Notes: generated by a model from the letters alone, not told the origin. 56,741 bases of DNA from UBA1181 sp045639525 (GCA_045639525.1 JAZUDI010000041.1:1-56741), one strand, 5' to 3'; counted from the stretch's first letter, positions 44,067 to 53,934 are shown. Program-made: numbers and translations.

Positions 44067-45398
44067 ATGATGACACAAGAGATCAATAAGGAAGAGATTG
44101 CGGACTGCATCAAAACAAGTGAACTTCCCGATTGGAAGAAAGAGCGGAGAGCGGGAACAGAAAAAAAGTTCCAGGTACTTTCTCTCTTTTCCGGTTGCGG
44201 TGGAATGGACATCGGTTTTGAAGGCGGTTTCATCTGCCATAAACGATCGGTGCCAGATATCGCCCTACAACAAAAGAGGATCAATGAGAACTGGGTACTT
44301 CTCAAACAAAACAAGTTTAGAACCATCTTCGCCAACGACATTTTAAAGGAGGCGAAAAGTGCCTGGTTGAAATACATGAGCCGTTACGATCTACCGACAG
44401 AGACCTACCATGCCGAAAGCATCGTGGAGTTGGTGAAACGCGCCCAACAAGGGGAGGCGGTATTCCCATCCGATATCGATGTGGTGACAGGCGGATTCCC
44501 TTGTCAAGATTTCAGTTTGGCGGGAAAGCGCAAAGGTTTCGACTCGGAGAAATCCCACAACGGAAAGCTCCGTGACGTGGATAGCCCTACAGAGGAGACG
44601 CGCGGAAAACTCTACTTTTGGATGAAGCAAGTCATCGACATTGTGAAACCTAAAATATTCATCGCGGAAAATGTGAAGGGGCTGGTTAGCTTGGGCGACG
44701 CCAAACGAATTATCCAGCACGATTTCGCATCTGCAGACGGAAACGACTATATCGTCTTACCACCACAAATACTTCATGCGGGCGATTTTGGCGTTCCGGA
44801 AACGAGGGAGCGTGTCATATTTATCGGCATAAGGAGATCCGCCCTCAAAAAAGAGGCTCAGGAAGAGTTGGAGAGAGAGGTGATTTCGGCTGAATACAAC
44901 CCCTATCCCACCCCTACACATGACCATACCGGCAAGCAACCGGATCTTCACCGACCCGTCACTTGCCAAGAGGTTTTCGAAGGATTGCGGGAGCCAGAAG
45001 ATTCCGATGATCTATCCCAAAGGCTATACTCCCAAGCCAAATACCTCGGCACACACTGCCAGGGCCAAAGCGAAATAGAGATCCACAAAATGGCTCCTAC
45101 CATCCGATCAGAGCATCACGGCAATATCGAATACCGAAGGCTTAACGCCGAACATGGGGGAAAATACGAAAAGGAGTTACAGATGGGGCTAAAAGAAAGA
45201 AGGCTCACCCCTAGGGAGTGCGCCCTCATTCAAACCTTTCCACCCGACTATCCATTTGTCTATCGAGCAAAAGGGAAACGATATGGTGTCAGCGCCTCTG
45301 GCGCCTACAAAGTCATCGGTAACGCCGTACCTCCCGTATTGGCCTTCCACATCGCCAAACGACTGGAAGAGATTTGGGAGAGATATTTCGGCGAATAA
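44067..45398 (+). CDS. Solitary DNA (cytosine-5) methyltransferase
   Basis: The 443-residue protein has the standard motif order: SLFSGCGGMDIGF (I, about 39-51), GGFPCQDFS with catalytic Cys146 (IV), IAENVKG (VI), ETRERVIFIG (VIII), a variable target-recognition region (about 270-345) and GNAVPP (X). No restriction enzyme, Vsr or partner methylase adjoins it, so it is an orphan enzyme or the remnant of a restriction-modification system. The target sequence cannot be read from the protein. Confidence 0.92.
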   Translation: MMTQEINKEEIADCIKTSELPDWKKERRAGTEKKFQVLSLFSGCGGMDIGFEGGFICHKRSVPDIALQQKRINENWVLLKQNKFRTIFANDILKEAKSAWLKYMSRYDLPTETYHAESIVELVKRAQQGEAVFPSDIDVVTGGFPCQDFSLAGKRKGFDSEKSHNGKLRDVDSPTEETRGKLYFWMKQVIDIVKPKIFIAENVKGLVSLGDAKRIIQHDFASADGNDYIVLPPQILHAGDFGVPETRERVIFIGIRRSALKKEAQEELEREVISAEYNPYPTPTHDHTGKQPDLHRPVTCQEVFEGLREPEDSDDLSQRLYSQAKYLGTHCQGQSEIEIHKMAPTIRSEHHGNIEYRRLNAEHGGKYEKELQMGLKERRLTPRECALIQTFPPDYPFVYRAKGKRYGVSASGAYKVIGNAVPPVLAFHIAKRLEEIWERYFGE

Positions 45399-45442
45399 AG
45401 AGATAACTCAATAGAAGGATGGAGAGCATCCGCCCCTAACCA

Positions 45443-46561
45443 TCAATCCGAATAATCGATATCAAAATTGATCTCCACCTCATAGCCAGGGTGTAACGTC
45501 TGCAACTTCTCCACCATTTTCTGACGAAGAAGCGCCTTATCCTCCACCTTAAAATCAACAACCGCATCCAGAGAGATATACTTCGTCTCATTGTCGATGA
45601 AGATGCCGTGTGATTGAAGCACCCCATCAAAAGTCTTCACCGCCGCCTTGATTTCAGACTGCATTTTACCCAATTCATCATCCACTTGATCCACCGCATA
45701 GAGGCCAACAGTCAAGAAGATATCGTACTTCTCCTTAATGGTTCGTTGAATCTTCTTGGTAAGGAGATGAAATTCACGGGCCGACATACGGTCATCCACC
45801 TCCACATGCAAAGATCCCACCGCAAAATCCGGGCCATAATTATGCAAAACCAAATCATAGACACCAATCACGCCATCAATCTTACGGACATCCGCCTTCA
45901 TTCCCTTAGTGGTCTCGCTGTTGGTACGGGCACCTACCACCTGACTGACAGGTTGTCCTAACAACTCTACACCCGCCTTGATGATAAATGCGGAGATCAC
46001 AGCACCGATAAAGCCATCCACAGAGATACCGAAAATCATTGTGATGATGGCGCCTACCAAGGTAGCGGCAGAGATGATTGCGTCAAAAGAGGCATCGGAT
46101 CCAGAGGCAATCAAAGCGTCAGAACTATACTTTTCACCTTGTTTCTTCACATATCTACCCAATAAGATTTTGGTGATAATGGAGGCGATGATGACCACCA
46201 ATGTGACCGTTTGATAACTAGGGACTTCAGGATCAATAATTTTCTTCACCGACTCCACAAAGGAGGCGATACCAGCCGCAAAGACAAGACCCGCTATGAT
46301 GATAGCGCTGAAATACTCAATACGACCATGTCCAAACGGATGCTTTTTCGTAGGTTTTCTACGGGCCAATTTAATACCGACTATGGTGATGACGGAGGAG
46401 AGCGCATCGCTCAGGTTGTTCACCGCATCCAATACAACGGCGATCGAATTAGCCAACAAACCGACAGTCGCCTTAAAACATGCCAACAAAATATTGGCGG
46501 CAATACCAATCACACTGGTTTTGGTGATCTGCTTTTCACGAAATGATTTTTCTTCAGCCAT
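45443..46561 (-). CDS. Cation diffusion facilitator metal exporter
   Basis: The 372-residue CDF protein has about six membrane helices (residues 15-210) and a cytosolic C-terminal dimerisation domain (about 215-300), with an additional tail of about 70 residues. Metal-site residues appear in NNLSDALSSVITI and HPFGHGRIEY. The long tail exceeds the usual CDF length of about 300 and resembles a second cytosolic domain. It exports zinc, iron or manganese in exchange for protons. Confidence 0.88.
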   Translation of the reverse strand: MAEEKSFREKQITKTSVIGIAANILLACFKATVGLLANSIAVVLDAVNNLSDALSSVITIVGIKLARRKPTKKHPFGHGRIEYFSAIIIAGLVFAAGIASFVESVKKIIDPEVPSYQTVTLVVIIASIITKILLGRYVKKQGEKYSSDALIASGSDASFDAIISAATLVGAIITMIFGISVDGFIGAVISAFIIKAGVELLGQPVSQVVGARTNSETTKGMKADVRKIDGVIGVYDLVLHNYGPDFAVGSLHVEVDDRMSAREFHLLTKKIQRTIKEKYDIFLTVGLYAVDQVDDELGKMQSEIKAAVKTFDGVLQSHGIFIDNETKYISLDAVVDFKVEDKALLRQKMVEKLQTLHPGYEVEINFDIDYSD

Positions 46562-46620
46562 GATGACAACAAAAATCTACTAAATTCCCCGACAAGGGAT
46601 CAAAACAGAATTATGGATCA

Positions 46621-46662
46621 TAAAAAAAACGAGCCAACCTCACAAAAAGGAAGGCTCGTTAT
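46621..46662 (-). terminator. Rho-independent terminator after adk
   Basis: On the minus strand AACGAGCC (46660-46653) pairs with GGCTCGTT (46636-46629), followed by a T run. It ends the hpt-adk unit. Confidence 0.85.
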
Positions 46663-46678
46663 AGTGATACTAAATAAA

Positions 46679-47251
46679 TTATTTAGCAGCGTCGATAGCG
46701 TTAGAGATAGCGACGAAGATCTCGTCGATAGAACCAACACCCTTGATATCCACGCAAGTACCCTCCTTCTTGTAGAAGTCGATTACTGGAGTAGTTTGCT
46801 CATTGTAAGTCTTGATTCTCTTGGTGATAGTCTCCAAGTTGTCATCAGAACGGCCAGAAGTCTTACCTCTCTCCAAAAGACGCTTGATCAACTCAGCCTC
46901 GTCCACTTGGATGTTCAACATAACAGCGACATCAGTACCGCGCTTGTTCAACATCACCTTCAAAGCCTCAGCTTGAGCGTATGTACGTGGGAAACCATCG
47001 AAGATAACACCCTTAGCGCCCTCAACAGAAGCCAACTCGGCATCCAACATGTTGATGATCAACTCGTCAGTCACCAACTTACCCTCGTCGATGAAAGTCT
47101 TAGCGATCTTACCCAACTCTGTTTGATCAGCGATTTGCTTTCTCAAGATATCACCAGTAGAGAAGTGCTTGAAACCATACTTCTTGATGATGTTCTCACT
47201 CTGAGTTCCCTTTCCAGAACCTGGAGCGCCAAAAATAACTACGTTCTTCAT
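46679..47251 (-). CDS. adk: Adenylate kinase
   Basis: The 190-residue protein is the short adenylate kinase without zinc lid. It has the P-loop GAPGSGKGTQ (7-16), the AMP-binding FSTGDILRKQ, DGFPRTYAQA, and a short lid LLERGKTSGRSDDN. It balances ATP, ADP and AMP. It lies 40 bases downstream of hpt on the same strand. Confidence 0.95.
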   Translation of the reverse strand: MKNVVIFGAPGSGKGTQSENIIKKYGFKHFSTGDILRKQIADQTELGKIAKTFIDEGKLVTDELIINMLDAELASVEGAKGVIFDGFPRTYAQAEALKVMLNKRGTDVAVMLNIQVDEAELIKRLLERGKTSGRSDDNLETITKRIKTYNEQTTPVIDFYKKEGTCVDIKGVGSIDEIFVAISNAIDAAK

Positions 47252-47291
47252 TTTTATCTAAAATTTAAAATAAATAATTTCTATCCTTGTA

Positions 47292-47828
47292 TCACTGAGC
47301 TCGCTCGTCTAACACCAAAAGAGAAGGAATATTACGGCCTAAACCATCATAATCCAATCCGTAGCCTAACACGAACTTATTCTCAATTTCCTTTCCCACA
47401 TAATCCACCAAAACCTCTCGCTGACGCGCCTCCGGCTTTGTCAAGAAAGATGCGATACGCACCGATTCCGGCGAGAAATTCTTCAACTCTTTCAAGAAAG
47501 CCTCCATCGTAATGCCCGTATCAACGATATCTTCTATAATAACCACATTCCTTCCCTTCACATCGGCAGGAACAGGAATGACAGGAACCACTTTACCTGT
47601 GGTTTTCATGCCTTCGTATGAACTATAACGAACAAACGCCAAACCGCAAGGAATGGTGATTTTACGCAACAAATCCGAGGCGAAGATAAATGCGCCATTC
47701 ATCATCACAAGGAAATAGGGATTCTTTCCCTCCAAATCCGCGTTGATTGCATTGGCCATACGATCAATGATCTTAGCGATCTCCTCTTCGGAGAGCATCT
47801 CAACAAAATTTCTTCCCTTTACCTTCAT
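47292..47828 (-). CDS. hpt: Hypoxanthine phosphoribosyltransferase
   Basis: The 178-residue purine salvage enzyme has the PRPP-binding motif VVIIEDIVDTGITM (about 92-105) and the family landmarks FLVMMNGAFIFASDL and the C-terminal FVLGYGLDYDG. It makes IMP or GMP from hypoxanthine or guanine. Pairing with adk gives a purine nucleotide unit. Confidence 0.92.
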   Translation of the reverse strand: MKVKGRNFVEMLSEEEIAKIIDRMANAINADLEGKNPYFLVMMNGAFIFASDLLRKITIPCGLAFVRYSSYEGMKTTGKVVPVIPVPADVKGRNVVIIEDIVDTGITMEAFLKELKNFSPESVRIASFLTKPEARQREVLVDYVGKEIENKFVLGYGLDYDGLGRNIPSLLVLDERAQ

Positions 47829-48133
47829 CTTCTTTCGTGAATTAATCTACGCGAATTTAGTGAAAAACTATCTTATTTTATACATAAAAGTGCGTGAAGA
47901 ATAATTAAAAAGCATCTTTTCGGGAGGAATAAAACGAGACAAAAAAAACATCCATCTATGCTCACGCACTGATGGATGCAACATGAATTACTCAATAAAC
48001 GAATTGAAATTTATTCTAATGGTATGTCTTTTTTGTTGTACACTATATTTAATACAAATACCGTGCCAAACTATATTCAAACTACATATTTTAACAAAAT
48101 AAACTGAATTTTTACAAAAATTCACAAAGTGGA
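47829..48133. other. 305-base intergenic region between hpt and the polyene-like operon
   Basis: AT-rich and without coding potential on either strand. It holds the terminator hairpin at 47941-47978 and, on the minus strand, an imperfect -7 box TAAATTCG (47859-47852) for hpt. Nothing else is visible. Confidence 0.6.
47941..47978 (-). terminator. Terminator of the ketosynthase operon
   Basis: CATCCATC (47949-47956) pairs with GATGGATG (47971-47978). On the minus strand the stem runs into eight T residues. It lies about 155 bases downstream of the last operon stop. Confidence 0.75.
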
Positions 48134-49612
48134 TTACAATTTTAACAAATCTTTAATTTTATCCATACCTAAAACCTCAGCACATGTGAAGAAAGAGGTC
48201 ATAGAAACACCCAAAATGCCATGAAGATTTAAATTTTGGCCTGTCAACAAAAGATTTGACAATGGGGTACGCGGCGTAAGCATCGTAAACATCAATTTAC
48301 TATGATCCTTTTTGATACCATAGGCACTACCCTCATATGTAAAAGTGTAATCTCGGTAAGTAAGAGGAGTGCTGGTATAGACATCCTCCACACAATCTTC
48401 CAATCCTGGAATATATTTAGCGGCGAATTGAACGCATTGGTCCAGTTTCTCACGCTTAAAGGTTTCGTATTCGGCGCCGCGACGCATCACTTTTGTGTCG
48501 CTCCACCCCTCCACATCCCGCCAATTCATCGGCGTGATGATATCCAGGTTGTGGGCATATCGAGATCCGTTCAACGGAGTCTGATAACTAATCAGAGCCG
48601 CATTTGTCTGATGGGCTGTATCAAAGTCCGCATAATGCCAAAGGTCGTCTGTTTCATAAATGAATTGATTTCTATTGACATAAGGGACTCCTTCCTTCAA
48701 CTTTATATTGGCGGTGAACATTCCGAAGGTATTGGGAATACCCGCAATTCGTTTGCGATACACCTTCTTCACCACCCGACTCTCCTTCAACAAATCCAAA
48801 GTAGCGACAGGATGTGCATTAGAGATGAAAATGTCGCCCTCGATTCGCTCCTCACCATTCACAATAGCGGCAACCAAACGGCCATCTTGCTCCACCAATT
48901 CGGTCACCAAGGCCTTTGTGCGCACCTCGCCTCCATACGATCGGATATGTTGCGCCAAACGATCGGCAATCTGTTGACCACCGCCATCTATACGCCAAGC
49001 GCTTTGAATAAAGGAGTCGTTGATTTGGGCATATATATACAATGGAAGATTGGGGTGAAGCTCCATTTTCAAAGATGCACCAGCCAAAACATTCCGAAGT
49101 TTCGGATCAGAAATCGTCTCGTTTAGAAAATCATAAGCGGAATTGACAAAAACGGGCTTCTGATAGAAATCGACAGCCTCGGCCGTATCTAAACTTTTGA
49201 AAATATTATCCCCCACATCGGAGAGTGTCTCGATGTACTTTTTCAAATTCTCTTTTTGATGAGGGAAACGGGAAGATAATTCCGCCACGAATCGTTCTCT
49301 GCCGGAAACAAAGTTAAATTTTTCGCCTTGCAGGATAATTTCATCAAAACAGTCATCGTCCAAACGATGCCAAGGAAGATCCATCAACTGGAAGTAATCA
49401 AATATACGCCACAACGATTCGCCCTCACCCAAAGCTCCGACATAGTGGAAACCAGTGTCAAACTCGTTTTTTTTCCGCTTAAAAGTTTGAAGACATCCAC
49501 CGAGAAGGAGTCCCTGTTCTAAAACACAGACACTCTTACCGGACTTAGCCAATGTATAGCCACATTCTAAGCCACCAAGTCCTCCTCCGATGATGACTAC
49601 GTCGTATTTCAT
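48134..49612 (-). CDS. CrtI/retinol-saturase-like FAD oxidoreductase
   Basis: The 492-residue protein has the FAD Rossmann loop VVIIGGGLGGLECGY (5-19) and an LGGCLQTFKRK segment. A phytoene desaturase-type fold follows, with a C-terminal FAD contact LLTGQNLNLHGILG. Relatives saturate or desaturate conjugated polyenes. Genes of this type occur in flexirubin clusters. It ends the seven-gene operon and would act on the polyene or acyl product. Confidence 0.85.
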   Translation of the reverse strand: MKYDVVIIGGGLGGLECGYTLAKSGKSVCVLEQGLLLGGCLQTFKRKKNEFDTGFHYVGALGEGESLWRIFDYFQLMDLPWHRLDDDCFDEIILQGEKFNFVSGRERFVAELSSRFPHQKENLKKYIETLSDVGDNIFKSLDTAEAVDFYQKPVFVNSAYDFLNETISDPKLRNVLAGASLKMELHPNLPLYIYAQINDSFIQSAWRIDGGGQQIADRLAQHIRSYGGEVRTKALVTELVEQDGRLVAAIVNGEERIEGDIFISNAHPVATLDLLKESRVVKKVYRKRIAGIPNTFGMFTANIKLKEGVPYVNRNQFIYETDDLWHYADFDTAHQTNAALISYQTPLNGSRYAHNLDIITPMNWRDVEGWSDTKVMRRGAEYETFKREKLDQCVQFAAKYIPGLEDCVEDVYTSTPLTYRDYTFTYEGSAYGIKKDHSKLMFTMLTPRTPLSNLLLTGQNLNLHGILGVSMTSFFTCAEVLGMDKIKDLLKL

Positions 49613-49618
49613 ATATCA

Positions 49619-52600
49619 CTACTTAAAGAATCGTTTGGCACGATAAAGCACAAACAACTCATCCTCATCCTCTTTGATGAAATCCTCATCCAAAATATCT
49701 CCCGTACAACCTTTGTAGGTAATCAAATAACGAACACTTTGAAGGGAAGACTCCACATCAGCCAATGTGCCCTTGTTAAGAATAACCACCTCGAAAGGTT
49801 GATTCAACTGTGTTGCATCCGTCGTGAACTGAATATGTTCATCCTTCAAATAACAATTCTCCGCCAAGAGAATATTATACTCATCGGAGTCATAGCCCAA
49901 AACCTTGCACTCCGGATTGTTAATGCCAAACCAATAGCTCTTAAATCCATAACCGCAACCATATTCAAGCACAGCGCCATTAATAGGGAACAAAGAATTG
50001 AAGATGCCATAGTTGTGGGTTGTTTTCAACTCCTCTTTCAACTCTTTCTCGACATAGAAGCCCTTGTACTCATAATTATTACGGATCTTCTGCTTCAAAG
50101 ACATTTGGTCTTGCCCCAACTTGAAATAGGACTCACCATGCATGATATTAAACAAGGTCACTGGTGACTTCTTCTTCAATGTCGGACGTTTAATCAACCA
50201 ATAGAACAAGAATGGTTCCAATGAGTAAGAAATAATAACCGCTGTGGACATTCCTATCAAAGTGGAAAGACCAATAGACTTAACAGCCGGGTGAGTCGCG
50301 AACATTAACGACGCGATACTAACGATCAGCACAAAGGCCGAGAAGAGGATCGCCGTCTTATGGAAGACCAAGACATTCTTTCTAATCCTGAATTCAGAAA
50401 GCAGACCATCCATCACGAAGATACTATAATCAACACCGATACCGAAGATAAAGGTGGAGATTACAATATTGATCAAATTGAATTGGAGATGGAAGATACC
50501 CATAATACCCAATACAATGAACCAGCTCAGCGTCATAGGCAAGAAGGCGATCAACGCCAACACGATGCTCTTATATGAGATCAAAAGAACGCAAAGCACG
50601 AACAAAGAGGAGATAAAGAAGGTGGTGGAGAAGTCGTCGTTGATCAACTCAACCATATTACTTGTGTAATAATATGGATCGATAACCACCAAATGAGGAA
50701 TCTTCGTCACCTCGTCACAAACCTCCTTTTTATCTTTCGGCAAGAGATTGACAGGCGTAAAGGCCATATACTTTCCATCCGTATACTCAATCATGTTGCT
50801 CTTGAGCGATGACGGCAAGATATCAGAGTTGGCCAAATCCAATGTACCACGCTGCACCTCCACCATATTTTGGAACTCAACAAACATTTCCGGAGAGAAT
50901 CCGCAAGCTGTCGCCGCCGCATTCATGTCACCGAATACCTGTTTCTTTTTCTCTTCCGTCCAGAAAGAGTACCAATTGTTCAAACGCTCCTTTTGCTCAT
51001 CCATCGGAATGAATATCATGCTGGATGAAGTTCCGAAAGACCTTACCTTACCATAGTTGTCCTTCAGATTATTCAACACGCGCTCCATCTTCTTCGAATA
51101 GGCCAAAGCGCTATCCAAATCCTCGGATACGGCAGCGAAATAGACAGTTTTGCAATCCTTGGTTGTATGTTCCGCTAAAATATCCTGCGACTTCAAAATC
51201 TTAGAATCGTAATAAGCGATATGGGTCAAATCAGAGTCAAAATCAACATCTTTCGCCTTATAGAAACAGATGCAACTTATGATGACAATGGCACCAATCA
51301 AAATAGTCTTACGCTCAAACGGATAGGAATTGATCTTCTCCAAAAGAGCGAAGGCCTTTTCATTACGCTTATTTTTCTCCTCATTAAAGAATTGAGGCAA
51401 GAAAATCAAACAGAAGAAGGTGGTTCCCAACAAAGCCAATGAAGCGAACAGACCGAAGTCCTTCAACAACTCAGCCTCCGTGAACATCAGACTCAAAAAG
51501 GCTCCAATCGTTGTCAAACAGCCCAAAAATACGGGAACAGATTGCTCCTCAAGCACACGGATTGGGTTGCTCACATATTTATAGTGGGTGATGACATGCA
51601 AGCAATAACTTACCGCGACACCCAACACAATCGCACCAATACCCAAGGCCAACAAGGAGAGTTGCCCCTTGATAAAATAAATCACGCATAGAGCGAAGAA
51701 GAAACCGTAAGCGATTGGTACCGCCAACTGGAGCAATGTAGATCTATTTCGGTAACAAAGACCGATCACCAACAAAGCGAATAGCATGGAGACAGACAAT
51801 GTCATCACCAAGTCGTGTTTGATTTGTCTGGAATTGCATACACTTTGAGGAGCCGCACCATGATAGTAAACCTCCACATCCGGGTAGATTTCGCTCAGAT
51901 GGTTGATATTCTCATCGATTTGGTTGATCAATTTAGAACTCAACTTAGAGTCCACCGTTTTGAAGTTAGGCGAAATAAAAGCGATCGCTATGGCAGAATC
52001 GGGAGAGAAGAAATGTTGGTTGATCATAGCATAATTAGATCCCAAACCATCTTTCAACGCATCCTTCTTGCTCATAAAGATTTCACGCAACGCCAAAGGA
52101 TCCTGGGCAATTACAGGACCCATCATAGAGGCCATCGGAGAATACATGGTCATCATATTCTTCTGCATCTGCGCCTCTATGCTACTCTTGGTTGTCAAAG
52201 AGTCAAGCTTCTTATAATCAGTGCTATCCAAAAAGACAGGAAGATAATTATACAAAGATGCGACACCATTCTGAATAAGGCTTGCATCCACTTTATAAAG
52301 CACATCGGTTACCATATTTTGGGCAACCTCACTACCCATAAACGACTCAACCAAACTATCGCAAGCGGATGTCAATTGCGGAACATCCACACTGTTATCC
52401 TTCATTTTAAGGACAACAAACATCTTATCCTTTACCTTCAAGTTCGCGAAGACCATCTCTTTGGAATTATCTCCATTATCATCCGATGGCAGCAACTTAG
52501 TGATATCCTCTTCGTAAACCATTTTCGAGCCAAAGAAGGCGAAGAAGAAGAAACTCAACAACATAGCGGCATAAAAGACGACTTTATGCTGTTGAAAATA

Positions 52601-52630
52601 TTTGAAAATCGCAATAGTAAATCTCGTCAT
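49619..52630 (-). CDS. MMPL/RND exporter fused to a methyltransferase-like domain
   Basis: Residues 1 to about 800 form an MMPL-type lipid exporter: two sets of six membrane helices, each preceded by a periplasmic loop, with the start YEEDITKLLPSDDNG typical of the predicted exporters in aryl polyene clusters. Residues about 830-1003 are a soluble extension with a class I methyltransferase motif I VLEYGCGYGF (887-896), an acidic post-I strand VLGYDSDE and FEVVILNK as motif IV. The domain is short (about 115 residues after motif I), so it may be minimal or degenerate. The C-terminus should be cytosolic, placing the modification at the export step. Confidence 0.8.
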   Translation of the reverse strand: MTRFTIAIFKYFQQHKVVFYAAMLLSFFFFAFFGSKMVYEEDITKLLPSDDNGDNSKEMVFANLKVKDKMFVVLKMKDNSVDVPQLTSACDSLVESFMGSEVAQNMVTDVLYKVDASLIQNGVASLYNYLPVFLDSTDYKKLDSLTTKSSIEAQMQKNMMTMYSPMASMMGPVIAQDPLALREIFMSKKDALKDGLGSNYAMINQHFFSPDSAIAIAFISPNFKTVDSKLSSKLINQIDENINHLSEIYPDVEVYYHGAAPQSVCNSRQIKHDLVMTLSVSMLFALLVIGLCYRNRSTLLQLAVPIAYGFFFALCVIYFIKGQLSLLALGIGAIVLGVAVSYCLHVITHYKYVSNPIRVLEEQSVPVFLGCLTTIGAFLSLMFTEAELLKDFGLFASLALLGTTFFCLIFLPQFFNEEKNKRNEKAFALLEKINSYPFERKTILIGAIVIISCICFYKAKDVDFDSDLTHIAYYDSKILKSQDILAEHTTKDCKTVYFAAVSEDLDSALAYSKKMERVLNNLKDNYGKVRSFGTSSSMIFIPMDEQKERLNNWYSFWTEEKKKQVFGDMNAAATACGFSPEMFVEFQNMVEVQRGTLDLANSDILPSSLKSNMIEYTDGKYMAFTPVNLLPKDKKEVCDEVTKIPHLVVIDPYYYTSNMVELINDDFSTTFFISSLFVLCVLLISYKSIVLALIAFLPMTLSWFIVLGIMGIFHLQFNLINIVISTFIFGIGVDYSIFVMDGLLSEFRIRKNVLVFHKTAILFSAFVLIVSIASLMFATHPAVKSIGLSTLIGMSTAVIISYSLEPFLFYWLIKRPTLKKKSPVTLFNIMHGESYFKLGQDQMSLKQKIRNNYEYKGFYVEKELKEELKTTHNYGIFNSLFPINGAVLEYGCGYGFKSYWFGINNPECKVLGYDSDEYNILLAENCYLKDEHIQFTTDATQLNQPFEVVILNKGTLADVESSLQSVRYLITYKGCTGDILDEDFIKEDEDELFVLYRAKRFFK

Positions 52631-52644
52631 TGCAGTATATTCAT

Positions 52645-53022
52645 TTAAGATTGGAGGGTATATTCCCCCTTGTACTCCAAGAATGGTGTCGCTCCGTCCT
52701 CAGACAAAATAGCGGCAACCACCTTAATGGTCTCTTCGGCGCTCTTATCAAGCGTCATCTTAAGAAGCAGATCAATATTCTTCGCAGGTGTCAACAATTC
52801 AGAGAAGCGACACTGGGAAACAGAACTGATCGTCAACTTAGCACCTAAAGCCAATTCAGCGCACTCACGAATGGTCTGAATGCTGCACACGCCTGGACAA
52901 ATCGGATCGCCAGGAAAATGTCCTTGATAGACTTGATGCTGTGGATTCAATGCTATATGGAAATCAGAACCAGTTTCGGTCTTAACTTCCTTTTTGATTG
53001 TAAAATATGAATTCAGTAACAT
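52645..53022 (-). CDS. FabZ/FabA-like hotdog dehydratase
   Basis: The start is ATG 53022; the longer frame overlaps the previous gene. The 125-residue hotdog protein has the canonical GHFPGDPICPG with catalytic His35 and a following IQTIRECAELALG helix. It should dehydrate 3-hydroxyacyl-ACP to the trans-2-enoyl form and so build double bonds in the chain made by the neighbouring ketosynthase. Confidence 0.8.
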   Translation of the reverse strand: MLLNSYFTIKKEVKTETGSDFHIALNPQHQVYQGHFPGDPICPGVCSIQTIRECAELALGAKLTISSVSQCRFSELLTPAKNIDLLLKMTLDKSAEETIKVVAAILSEDGATPFLEYKGEYTLQS

Positions 53023-53032
53023 AATATGAGAA

Positions 53033-53491
53033 TTATCCAATATTCCATTTTCTCTTCCACTCCTCAAAGAAAGGAGGGTTAGAGAGTTGAAGTTCACCTG
53101 ATCTACTCATAAAGACCTGCGTCGTGGTAGCGGTAAGTACCAAAGCGTTGTCCTCTTTACGGAAAATATTATACTCAAATATTAGTTTTGCGGAAAGTGT
53201 TGGGATATACTTCGTCTCCACAATCACCGTTTCTCCGACAGAAACACTCTGTTTATATTGCAGATGCATATCCACGACAGGAGCCGTATATCCGTTATCG
53301 AAGATTGTCAAATATTCAATGCCAAACTTCTCTCCGAAATCCTCCCTACCATCTTCCAGATACTTCACGTAACTGCCATGCCACACAACACGAATGGAAT
53401 CGACCTCGGAAAAGCGCACCTTCACTTCAATGCGGCTGACCAAAGGTTCGCCGGAGCATACCAGTTTCAGATTCGACTCACTTCGTTTCAT
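53033..53491 (-). CDS. YbgC-like acyl thioesterase (4HBT)
   Basis: The 152-residue hotdog protein has the 4HBT signature VRFSEVDSIRVVWHGSYVKY, in which the aspartate is catalytic, followed by YLEDGRE. Thioesterases of this type (for example in aryl polyene clusters) release or edit acyl chains from ACP. It lies six bases after the preceding dehydratase gene. Confidence 0.85.
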   Translation of the reverse strand: MKRSESNLKLVCSGEPLVSRIEVKVRFSEVDSIRVVWHGSYVKYLEDGREDFGEKFGIEYLTIFDNGYTAPVVDMHLQYKQSVSVGETVIVETKYIPTLSAKLIFEYNIFRKEDNALVLTATTTQVFMSRSGELQLSNPPFFEEWKRKWNIG

Positions 53492-53497
53492 GGCACA

Positions 53498-53932
53498 CTA
53501 TTCGCGAATGAATATCTTCATCTGACAAGAGGCTACCACCTCCTCGCCTACCTTCGTTTCTGCCTTTATCAAAGAGACATTTTGGACTTCCGAAACGATG
53601 CGGATGGTGGTGACCAACGAACTTCCTACCTTAGGTTTAGCACCAAGCTTGAATTTCTTCACCTCGCCGATATAACCGACTGGAGTCTCTTCGTTTTTCA
53701 TTTTAGCCTTCACACCCGCATGGGCAGAGGCTGATTGCGCGATATGCTCAATCAAACCAGGCTCTAAGAAATAACCATCGACACAGAAAAAATTATCCTG
53801 TGCGATGGTAAGTCCTGATATGCATTCTGTTTCATTGGCGTCGTACATCGTATCCACCATCATAATGGGGAAACGCTGCGGAATCAAATCCTTGATCTGT
53901 TCGCCTTTGTACAATGGATTCTCCAAACTCAT
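53498..53932 (-). CDS. ApeP/ApeI-type hotdog dehydratase
   Basis: The 144-residue protein has the FabZ-like start LIPQRFPIMMVD (16-27), but the HFPG motif is replaced by DGYFLEPGLIEHIAQSASA, which keeps the acidic residue and helix. This matches the divergent dehydratases of aryl polyene clusters. Two different hotdog dehydratases in one operon suggest that they act at different chain lengths. It is two bases from the ACP gene. Confidence 0.78.
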   Translation of the reverse strand: MSLENPLYKGEQIKDLIPQRFPIMMVDTMYDANETECISGLTIAQDNFFCVDGYFLEPGLIEHIAQSASAHAGVKAKMKNEETPVGYIGEVKKFKLGAKPKVGSSLVTTIRIVSEVQNVSLIKAETKVGEEVVASCQMKIFIRE

Positions 53933-53934
53933 GA

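Noticed and set aside
46613..47512. 299-codon open frame on the plus strand
   Set aside because: It is the antisense shadow of adk and hpt, both of which have complete family motifs on the minus strand.
48302..49126. 274-codon open frame on the plus strand
   Set aside because: It is the shadow of the CrtI-like gene; the opposite strand carries the FAD motifs.
51815..52648. 277-codon open frame on the plus strand
   Set aside because: It is antisense to the MMPL gene and has no start signal or recognisable motif.
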